A stretch of 13,796 nt of DNA from Planctomycetes bacterium UBA1662 (GTDB lineage Bacteria; Planctomycetota; UBA8108). The DNA is taken from assembly GCA_002320775.1 (NCBI GenBank), contig DCKY01000216.1, positions 17,434 through 31,229 on the forward strand, given 5' to 3'. Shown here piece by piece: positions 1-5,757 of the stretch; positions within the stretch are counted from its first letter, which is position 1; each line of letters starts with the position of its first letter. The position numbers and the translations under genes are program-made. A model generated the notes under the pieces. That model was not told the DNA's origin and made no database searches. It worked only from the letters and a program-made list of their open reading frames with translations.

Positions 1-843
1 ATCACCTGCCTGGGAGGCAGAATCACCATCCGACTCGATGGGGTGCTGAATGTTGACGCCGATGAGAAGAATAACGAGAAGATGCGCTCGCGGCCGAAGA
101 AGGGTTTCATCGGGCTGCAGGACTTCCACGCGAGCAAGGGCTGGGTTGAATACCGCAACATCCGTATCCAGCCGCTGGAGCCCAGCGGCGTTCCCAGTGG
201 GTTTGAGTCCCTCTCAGCCAACGACAAGGGCTGGCATAAGATCCGTACCGGCCATGGAACCGGGGGCCGTTGGAGCCACGCCAACGGCACCTGGGAAGGC
301 GAACAGGATCCCCCCGGAAGCGGCAACGGCGGCGTCCTGATCACCGACCGCAAGCTGTCGGACTTCGAGCTGGTCATCGAAACAAAACCCGACTGGGGTG
401 TCTGCAGCGGAATCTTCCTGCGTTCCACCGAGCGCGGCCAGTGCTACCAGCTCATGGTTGACTGGCACGGCGACGGGAATATCGCCGGGATCTACGGTGA
501 AGGCACCGGCGGCTTCAACGTCCGCAACTACGAGCTCAACGATGACAAAACCATCCGCAAAGGAAATGACAACAAGCAGAACATCCCCCTGAGCTTCGCC
601 CTGGCCGACTGGAAGAAGGTCTGGCGCTTCGGGCAGTACAACGAGGTGCGCGCCCGGATCACCTCCAACCCGCCGACGATCGATACCTGGCTCAACGGCT
701 GGCACATCTCGCACTTCGAAGATGACAAAAAACGGATTCCGGATGCCGGGGGCGTAGCCATCCAGGTCCATGGAGGCAAGGGCTGGCCCAATGGCGCCAA
801 GGTGCGCTTCAGAAACATCAGCATCCGCGAACTCAAGAAGTAA
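1..843 (+). CDS. Tandem DUF1080 (3-keto-disaccharide hydrolase-type) protein, 5' partial
   Basis: The reading frame is open from base 1, so the gene starts left of the window; the GTG at 43 lies inside a conserved domain and is not a start. Visible residues 1-61 are the C-terminal half of one DUF1080 domain (IRLDGV, then GFIGLQD and the closing strand YRNIRIQPL). Residues about 64-280 are a complete second DUF1080 domain (GVLITDRKLSDFEL, CSGIFLRS, closing strand VRFRNISIREL). The family has a concanavalin/LamG-like fold; some members hydrolyse 3-keto-glycosides formed after sugar oxidation, and the domain is very abundant in planctomycetes. Substrate and localisation cannot be judged because the N-terminus, including any signal peptide, is missing. 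The stop is 19 bases before the thioredoxin-like gene, suggesting co-transcription. The family call is firm; the enzyme activity is inferred. Confidence 0.9.
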   Translation: MTCLGGRITIRLDGVLNVDADEKNNEKMRSRPKKGFIGLQDFHASKGWVEYRNIRIQPLEPSGVPSGFESLSANDKGWHKIRTGHGTGGRWSHANGTWEGEQDPPGSGNGGVLITDRKLSDFELVIETKPDWGVCSGIFLRSTERGQCYQLMVDWHGDGNIAGIYGEGTGGFNVRNYELNDDKTIRKGNDNKQNIPLSFALADWKKVWRFGQYNEVRARITSNPPTIDTWLNGWHISHFEDDKKRIPDAGGVAIQVHGGKGWPNGAKVRFRNISIRELKK

Positions 844-850
844 CCTGACG

Positions 851-856
851 AAAGGA
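851..856 (+). promoter_or_regulatory. Ribosome binding site for the PRX-like gene
   Basis: AAAGGA lies 6 bases before the ATG at 863. It fixes the start there and not at an in-frame ATG at 770, which lies within the upstream DUF1080 gene and has no such site. Confidence 0.7.
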
Positions 857-862
857 ACTCCA

Positions 863-1438
863 ATGGTAAAAACCGCTTCCACCATGGTCGAGCTGGGAAC
901 CCCGGCGCCCGACTTCAGCCTCCCGGCCACCGATGGCTCCACCGTGAGCCTCTCGGACCTCGAAGGCAGCCCCGTGCTGATGATGTTTATCTGCAACCAC
1001 TGCCCCTTCGTCCTGCACCTCAGGGAACATCTCGCGGAGGCCAGCAGGGGCTACCAGGAACGCGGGGTGAAGGTCATCGGCATCAGCGCCAACGATGTCT
1101 CCACCCATCCGGATGACAGCTTCGAAAAGATGGTCGAGGAGGTAGCCAACGCCGGCTACACCTTCCCCTACCTGTACGACGAGAGCCAGGATGTGGCCCA
1201 AAGCTACCGTGCCGCCTGTACCCCTGATTTCTTCCTCTACGACAGCGGCCACAAGCTGGTCTACCGCGGCCAGTACGATGACAGCCGCCCCGACAACGGC
1301 GACCCCACTGGCGCTGATCTCTCCGCCGCCATCGATGCCTTGCTGGCCGGACAGCCTCCCCGGGAAGACCAGAAAAACAGCATCGGCTGCAACATCAAAT
1401 GGAAGGCCGGGAACGAACCGGACTACTTCAATCCCTGA
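863..1438 (+). CDS. PRX-like thioredoxin-fold (AhpC/TSA family) protein
   Basis: 191 residues beginning MVKTASTMVELG. The usual peroxiredoxin/thioredoxin opening is present (GTPAPDFSLPATDG, residues 12-25), followed by the redox-type motif C44-N-H-C47 in FICNHCPFV, a DFFLYD strand after a cis-Pro-like TP, and the near-terminal block SIGCNIKWKAGNEP. These blocks are typical of the PRX_like1 thioredoxin family, whose members are usually about 180-200 residues, so this looks full length. The family is presumed to reduce disulfides or peroxides, but its substrates are poorly known. There is no signal peptide, so a cytoplasmic location is likely. It follows the DUF1080 gene by 19 bases and probably shares its transcript. 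Its last 11 bases overlap the 3' end of the opposite-strand sugar kinase. Confidence 0.92.
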   Translation: MVKTASTMVELGTPAPDFSLPATDGSTVSLSDLEGSPVLMMFICNHCPFVLHLREHLAEASRGYQERGVKVIGISANDVSTHPDDSFEKMVEEVANAGYTFPYLYDESQDVAQSYRAACTPDFFLYDSGHKLVYRGQYDDSRPDNGDPTGADLSAAIDALLAGQPPREDQKNSIGCNIKWKAGNEPDYFNP

Positions 1439-2387
1439 GAAGGCCGGGGAGATCCGCCTGCGCCCAGCTCTCAAGGTACCCATCGTAGTGCTCGCGCCTG
1501 TCCGTGGTCGCCCCCTCGAGGCGGCAGATTGAGGCTGCGAACTCCACCGCCCGACCCAGCGTCTTCGCGCCATCCCAGCCCCGCGTGAGTCCAAGCATGG
1601 TCACGGCCGTGATCGCATCGCCCGCGCCGACTGTATCCGCCACCTCGTCAACGGGAACCGCAGACTGAAAGATCGCCTCCCGTCCCTCCCGAATCATCGC
1701 CGCGCCGGCAGCCCCACAGGTCAACAGGAGCAGCTCAAGACCAAGCTCCCGGCGAAAATCGTCCGCCGCCTTCAGGAGACCCTCCTGCGAAGTGTCGCCG
1801 ACCTCGAAGAGAGCGCTGAGCTCCTCCTCGTTGATCTTCGCCCAGCGCGCCCGGGAGAGGTCACCCAGGACACTGTCCTTCTGCCACCAGGGACGCCGCA
1901 GATTGACATCGACGAAGATCTTATCGCCGCGGACCATCGCCAGCTCCTCAAGAGCTCCGCGCGAACGCTCCCCCCGCAAGGCAAGGCTTCCGTGGTAGAG
2001 AAGGCTGACGTCAAAACCGGACATCGCCGCGCATCCCTCGGCGGCATCAATCGCATCGTAGGCCTGGTGGTCGTTGATCGTGAAATCAGGCTGACCCTCG
2101 CTGACCCGCACGCTCACGGTTCCGGTGGGAAGCTCCTCGTCGAGCTGGATTCCGGCGGTGTCCATTCCGTAGGAGGTCATGATCTGGAGCGCTCGCCCGC
2201 CGAGCTCATCGGCGCCAACCCGGCTGATGAGAAGCGGGGCGAGGCCGAGGCTCTCAAGGTTCCAGGCCAGGTTGAAGGCGGCGCCGCCTATCACCGTCGG
2301 ACCGCCTTCGAAATCATCGAAGAGAACCTCTCCAAAAACGACCGGTCGGCTCGCCGGGGCCGGGTACTTCTCGCTCGCCTCGTTCAT
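1428..2387 (-). CDS. PfkB-family carbohydrate kinase (fructokinase-like)
   Basis: 319 residues. It should phosphorylate a sugar or sugar derivative with ATP in the cytoplasm. The N-terminus GEVLFDDFEGG leads into the substrate-binding glycine motif IGGAAFNLAWNLESLG (residues 33-48). The PfkB signature DTVGAGDA lies at 251-258, with D257 as the expected catalytic base in the GAGD anion hole. The NDHQAYDAI block near 105-113 also occurs in fructokinase-like planctomycete and proteobacterial kinases. The ATG at 2387 is preferred over an in-frame GTG at 2402 because an AAAGGA site sits 6 bases before it. The gene runs divergently from hemF and converges on the PRX-like gene with an 11-base overlap. 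Exact sugar specificity (fructose, ketodeoxygluconate or other) cannot be read from sequence. Confidence 0.93.
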   Translation of the reverse strand: MNEASEKYPAPASRPVVFGEVLFDDFEGGPTVIGGAAFNLAWNLESLGLAPLLISRVGADELGGRALQIMTSYGMDTAGIQLDEELPTGTVSVRVSEGQPDFTINDHQAYDAIDAAEGCAAMSGFDVSLLYHGSLALRGERSRGALEELAMVRGDKIFVDVNLRRPWWQKDSVLGDLSRARWAKINEEELSALFEVGDTSQEGLLKAADDFRRELGLELLLLTCGAAGAAMIREGREAIFQSAVPVDEVADTVGAGDAITAVTMLGLTRGWDGAKTLGRAVEFAASICRLEGATTDRREHYDGYLESWAQADLPGLLRD

Positions 2388-2393
2388 AATACG

Positions 2394-2399
2394 TCCTTT
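2394..2399 (-). promoter_or_regulatory. Ribosome binding site for the PfkB kinase
   Basis: On the minus strand AAAGGA precedes ATG 2387 by 6 bases. It lies within the codons that a GTG start at 2402 would use, which argues for the ATG. Confidence 0.65.
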
Positions 2400-2486
2400 C
2401 ACGGGGATGTCCGCTCAGGCTACAGGTTTTTACCGCCCGCGGGAAGATGGCTTGTCAGGCGGAAGCGCAAAGAAACCGGTCGGGAC

Positions 2487-2516
2487 TTGGATCCTGCCCC
2501 GTGCCTGTTACATTAT
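2487..2516 (+). promoter_or_regulatory. Possible promoter of hemF
   Basis: TTGGAT (2487-2492) and CATTAT (2511-2516) are 18 bases apart and resemble sigma-70 -35 and -10 boxes. An overlapping TATGAT (2514-2519) is an alternative -10. A transcript starting here would begin just before 2551 and would exclude the upstream ATG at 2515. The match is only moderate. Confidence 0.25.
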
Positions 2517-2538
2517 GATCTCTGACAGCAGGAACCCC

Positions 2539-2542
2539 GAGG
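2539..2542 (+). promoter_or_regulatory. Ribosome binding site for hemF
   Basis: GAGG lies 8 bases before ATG 2551. The in-frame ATG at 2515 has no comparable site and would add 12 residues outside the conserved family region. Confidence 0.55.
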
Positions 2543-2550
2543 TTGAGACC

Positions 2551-3441
2551 ATGAGAGAAAGATGCCGAGCCTTCCTTCAAGAGCTGCAGAACAGCATCTG
2601 CGCAGCCCTGGAAGGAGTCGATGGAGACCGCTTCCGGGAGGACACCTGGGAGCGGACTGGCGGAGGCGGGGGTGCCAGCAGGGTGCTTAGCGATGGGGCC
2701 GTACTCGAGAAGGCTGGAGTGAACTTCTCGGAGGTTCACGGCGAATTGGAGGGAGGCCTCTCGGGTGACCTGCCCGGAGAGGGCTCGGATTTCTACGCTA
2801 CCGGGATCTCTCTCGTCCTCCATCCTCGTAACCCAAAGGCCCCGACCGTACACTCCAATCTGCGCTATATCGAAAAAGGCGACAAGAAATGGTTCGGCGG
2901 CGGCGCCGACCTGACTCCCTACTACCTCTACGAGGAGGATGCGGTCCACTTTCACCAGGCCTGGAAGGACGCCTGTGATCCCCATGGAAAGGATCTCTAC
3001 CCGCGCTACAAGAAGGAATGCGACGAGTACTTTCACCTGCCGCACCGGGAAGAGGGACGGGGAATCGGCGGAATCTTCTTTGACTATGTCAATGCAGATG
3101 AGAGCTCGGCGGCGATGTGGGAAGACCTCGGCCGGGCCTTCGTCGGCGCCTACGTACCGATCCTCGAGCGCCGCAAGAACGAGGCCTATGGCGAGAGCGA
3201 GCGGCTGCACCAATTGCAGAGGCGCGGGCGCTATGTCGAGTTCAACCTCGTCTACGACAGGGGGACGACCTTCGGCCTGAAAACCGGCGGCCGAATCGAG
3301 TCCGTGCTGATGTCCCTGCCTCCGGAGGTGCGCTGGGACTACAATATACAGCCCGAGGCGGGCTCCGAGGAGGCGAAGCTGGTCGAGGTTCTTCGCAACC
3401 CCCGGAACTGGCTCGGAGAGCAGGATTCCGTGGATTCCTGA
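2551..3441 (+). CDS. hemF: Oxygen-dependent coproporphyrinogen III oxidase
   Basis: 296 residues, close to the 299 of E. coli HemF. It converts coproporphyrinogen III to protoporphyrinogen IX by oxidative decarboxylation of two propionates using O2, a late step of haem synthesis in the cytoplasm. The family blocks appear in order: LQNSICAALEGVDG (12-25), GGGGGASRV (37-45), EKAGVNFSEVHG (53-64), HSNLRYIE (101-108), WFGGGADLTPYY (114-125), the block from CDEYFHLPHREEGRG to GIGGIFFDY (157-179), and YVEFNLVYDRGTTFGLKTGG (228-247). The conserved histidines of the active-site region (H91, H101, H165) are present. The start at 2551 is supported by the GAGG site; 2515 is possible. Presence of HemF rather than only HemN implies the host makes haem aerobically. 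trpS follows after 56 bases on the same strand. Confidence 0.97.
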   Translation: MRERCRAFLQELQNSICAALEGVDGDRFREDTWERTGGGGGASRVLSDGAVLEKAGVNFSEVHGELEGGLSGDLPGEGSDFYATGISLVLHPRNPKAPTVHSNLRYIEKGDKKWFGGGADLTPYYLYEEDAVHFHQAWKDACDPHGKDLYPRYKKECDEYFHLPHREEGRGIGGIFFDYVNADESSAAMWEDLGRAFVGAYVPILERRKNEAYGESERLHQLQRRGRYVEFNLVYDRGTTFGLKTGGRIESVLMSLPPEVRWDYNIQPEAGSEEAKLVEVLRNPRNWLGEQDSVDS

Positions 3442-3497
3442 AAAGAGGACAATTCTGCGGCTTGAAGTACGGGCCTCTATCGGCGACAACATGGTCC

Positions 3498-4469
3498 ATG
3501 CGCTATCTCTCAGGTATCCAGCCTTCGGGCGTACTCCATATCGGCAATTACTTCGGAGCCATCCGGCAGCATATTCGCAGCCAGGATGAGCACGACTCCT
3601 ACTATTTCATCGCCGACTACCACGCCCTGACCACGGTGAGGGACGCGGAGGTCCTCCGGGAACACGTCCTCGGAGTAGCGCTCGACTACCTCGCCCTCGG
3701 GCTCGACCCGGAAAAAACGACCTTCTTCCGGCACTCCGAGGTTCCCGAGGTGCAGGAGCTCGCCTGGATTCTCTCGACCCTGACCCCGATGGGCCTGCTC
3801 GAACGCTGCCACAGCTACAAGGACAAGACCGCCAAGGGCATCGCCCCGGACCACGGACTCTTCGCCTACCCGGTGCTGATGGCCGCTGACATCCTGATCT
3901 ACGATTCCAACAAGGTGCCGGTCGGCAAGGACCAGATCCAGCACATCGAGGTCACCCGCGATATCGCCCAGCGCATCAACCACGTCTACGGTAAGGGGCA
4001 GGAGCTCCTCGTCATTCCCGAGGCCCAGGTGGAAGAATCGACCGCCGTGGTGCCCGGTATCGATGGACAGAAGATGTCAAAGAGCTACGACAACACCCTC
4101 GAAATGTTCGCCTCCGAAAAGAAGCTGAAAAAAACCATCGGGAAGATCGTTACCGACTCTCGCACGCCCGAGGAGCCGAAAGACCCGGAAGAGATCATCA
4201 TGTACCAGCTCTACAGGCTCTTCGCATCGGAGCAGGAGCTCGAGGCCATGGCCGAACGCTACCGGGCAGGCGGCTACGGGTATGGAGATGCGAAGAAAGA
4301 CCTGCTCGAGAAGCTGCTCGATTACTTCGCTCCCTACAGGAAAAAACGCGAGGAGCTCGCCGGCGACCCCGGCGGTGTCTACGAGATCCTATCGGCGGGC
4401 GCCGCCCGGGCTCGAGAGACAGCGCAAGCCACGGTCGAACGCGTCTACAAAGCTGTCGGCCTGCGCTGA
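3498..4469 (+). CDS. trpS: Tryptophanyl-tRNA synthetase
   Basis: 323 residues, full length for bacterial TrpS (about 325-335). It charges tRNA-Trp with tryptophan using ATP. It is a class I synthetase: the N-terminal SGIQPSGVLHIGNYFGAI contains the HIGH-like motif (LHIGN, 13-17), and KMSKS is intact at 192-196 (GQKMSKSYDN). MAADILIY (128-135) carries the conserved Asp that reads the indole nitrogen in studied TrpS enzymes, and VGKDQIQHIEVTRDIA (142-157) is also typical. MRYLSGIQPSG at 3498 matches normal TrpS N-termini. The ATG at 3491 is out of frame, and an in-frame TTG at 3462 would add 12 unconserved residues. No strong ribosome binding site precedes the chosen start, so translation may depend on hemF read-through. 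The stop is 13 bases from the convergent next gene. Confidence 0.97.
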   Translation: MRYLSGIQPSGVLHIGNYFGAIRQHIRSQDEHDSYYFIADYHALTTVRDAEVLREHVLGVALDYLALGLDPEKTTFFRHSEVPEVQELAWILSTLTPMGLLERCHSYKDKTAKGIAPDHGLFAYPVLMAADILIYDSNKVPVGKDQIQHIEVTRDIAQRINHVYGKGQELLVIPEAQVEESTAVVPGIDGQKMSKSYDNTLEMFASEKKLKKTIGKIVTDSRTPEEPKDPEEIIMYQLYRLFASEQELEAMAERYRAGGYGYGDAKKDLLEKLLDYFAPYRKKREELAGDPGGVYEILSAGAARARETAQATVERVYKAVGLR

Positions 4470-4482
4470 AGCAGCCGGAAGA

Positions 4483-5442
4483 TCAGGAGCTGAACGGAGC
4501 CTTGTCACCCAACTCCTGGCAGAGCTTCTCGAGCGCCGCGTAGAAGACCATTCGCAGCTGCACGGGATCGCCATCCTCGTCGGTGGTCACCACCGCCGGG
4601 GTGATCTTCTCCCGGATGCTGAAGCTGTCGATAGATTTGAAGACCGCTCCCTTGCGCTTCTCCAGGCTGCAATCAAGCCGGCAGGTATACCGGCTCCCGG
4701 TCTTTACGCCGTTGAACTCGATGTCGCCATCAAAGCTCGAGGTCGCGTGAATGACCAGCCGATGCCCGGGATCTTTCCTGCTGGCGGAAGAGGGGTAGCC
4801 TTCGGGAATGCCGCTTCCCTTCTTTTTCTTTTCGCCGGGCCTCCTGATGACCTTCACCTTGCCATCGGAAAACTCAAGCCAGTGCTGCTCTGACGCTTCG
4901 TGCTGAAGGAAAAAACCTATCCGGGACCAGGCGCGAGGATCGTCGGAAGGAAGGTTCTCACCTCCCAGCTTACCGGTAAGCAGCATCTTAAAGACCGTGT
5001 TCGTCCCGGCCGCGGCTGGTTTCGCAGCCGGCTTCGACGGCGGCCTGATCACGGGAGGCTTAAGCTCCGGGGGCGGAGCGGCAGGCTTCGCTGGCGGCGG
5101 AGGACTTTCTTCCTCGACCGGTTCGGGTTCAGCGGGCGGCGCAGGCTCTTCCTCCGGCTCGGAAGCCTCGCGAACACGGGGCGCGGGAGCTGAATCCAGC
5201 TCTTCTGCGGGAGGATCGAGTCGGCGAAAAACAGGTCTATTTGTTCGCCCTGCGCCGGCCAGTCGCTCTTGCGGGCGGGGGGAGGGGCTGTTGGTACCGA
5301 CCACGACGAAGATAACGAGAACGAAAACGAAAACCACGGCCCCAACCAGGCACAGGACAAGGGTCTTGTCTCCGGATGACCTGCCCGGCCGGCCGTAGGC
5401 GCGACCGCGGCGGTTCGAGCTGATGCGTCTTCTACCGGCCAT
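4483..5442 (-). CDS. Single-pass membrane protein with TonB-like Pro/Glu linker and unknown C-terminal domain
   Basis: 319 residues, no family recognised. Residues 1-26 are strongly basic (RRR, RRGR, RPGR), then one hydrophobic helix at about 27-48, so the N-terminus should be cytoplasmic and the rest outside the inner membrane. Residues 52-145 form a low-complexity linker: first Arg-rich, then Glu/Pro-rich (about 95-115), then Pro/Ala/Lys-rich (115-145). This resembles TonB or other periplasm-spanning anchors. Residues 146-319 form a folded-looking domain of mixed charge with cysteines C254, C258 and C308 and a short Lys-rich loop (205-208); it is not a TonB C-terminal domain that I recognise. 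An extended ribosome binding site supports the ATG at 5442. The gene is divergent from the secreted protein at 5758 and convergent with trpS. Real coding is likely from the coherent anchor-linker-domain order; function is unknown. Confidence 0.8.
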   Translation of the reverse strand: MAGRRRISSNRRGRAYGRPGRSSGDKTLVLCLVGAVVFVFVLVIFVVVGTNSPSPRPQERLAGAGRTNRPVFRRLDPPAEELDSAPAPRVREASEPEEEPAPPAEPEPVEEESPPPPAKPAAPPPELKPPVIRPPSKPAAKPAAAGTNTVFKMLLTGKLGGENLPSDDPRAWSRIGFFLQHEASEQHWLEFSDGKVKVIRRPGEKKKKGSGIPEGYPSSASRKDPGHRLVIHATSSFDGDIEFNGVKTGSRYTCRLDCSLEKRKGAVFKSIDSFSIREKITPAVVTTDEDGDPVQLRMVFYAALEKLCQELGDKAPFSS

Positions 5443-5452
5443 GTCTTTCAGT

Positions 5453-5461
5453 GATCACCTC
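5453..5461 (-). promoter_or_regulatory. Unusually extended ribosome binding site
   Basis: The minus strand reads GAGGTGATC, ending 10 bases before ATG 5442. It matches nine consecutive bases of the AAGGAGGTGATCC complement of the usual 16S rRNA 3' end, much longer than the other sites in the window, and it fixes the start of the 319-residue membrane protein. Confidence 0.7.
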
Positions 5462-5501
5462 AAAAAGGAGCTGTTTCATTACCCGAAGCGGGCTTAACGC
5501 C

Positions 5502-5530
5502 ATTATGACGCAAAGTAACCCCACCTCCAA
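5502..5530 (-). promoter_or_regulatory. Possible promoter of the 4483-5442 gene
   Basis: On the minus strand TTGGAG (5525-5530) and CATAAT (5502-5507) are separated by 17 bases, a sigma-70-like arrangement with a strong -10 and a weak -35. This would give a leader of roughly 50 bases before ATG 5442. Confidence 0.3.
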
Positions 5531-5641
5531 ACCACGCAATGCAAATACCCGGAATTGTCCCCTTGGCGCCCTCAAGGTGAATCAGGCCGTAATTCGTTCC
5601 CCTGTCGTCGACTAGAAAAAAGTTTTCAGCTTTGTTTTTCG

Positions 5642-5659
5642 ATTTTCAGGCCGGAAAAT
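5642..5659. promoter_or_regulatory. 18-base imperfect palindrome, candidate operator
   Basis: ATTTTCAGGCCGGAAAAT reads the same on both strands except for one mismatched pair (A at 5648 against G at 5653). It lies about 100 bases before the ATG at 5758, at the edge of the AT-rich patch, where a dimeric regulator could bind. No regulator gene lies nearby, so the role is inference. Confidence 0.35.
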
Positions 5660-5757
5660 GAAGAGGTTGGGAAGAATGGAAAATACCGCCTGCCGACAAA
5701 CCGGAAGCATCCTGAGTCCCGGTCCGGTTCGTGCTGTCGACTTATTCGAGACTGATC

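Larger units (their letters stand above)
5443..5757. other. Divergent intergenic region
   Basis: 315 bases between two divergent starts. I see no convincing gene; open frames here lack ribosome binding sites and run out of frame into the secreted-protein gene. It holds the putative minus-strand promoter near 5502-5530, an AT-rich patch from about 5612 to 5660 in otherwise GC-rich DNA, a TTTTCAG direct repeat at 5623 and 5643 (20-base period), and an 18-base imperfect palindrome at 5642-5659. It probably carries the control elements of both flanking genes. Confidence 0.6.

Noticed and set aside
214..996. Long open frame on the minus strand opposite the DUF1080 gene
   Set aside because: It has no recognisable domain, lies across two clear plus-strand genes, and is explained by GC-rich codon use leaving the opposite strand open.
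833..1594. Minus-strand open frame opposite the PRX-like gene
   Set aside because: The PRX-like reading has conserved family motifs over the same bases; the opposite frame has none.
2455..3492. 345-residue open frame opposite hemF
   Set aside because: hemF is conserved end to end on the other strand, and the antisense product resembles no family.
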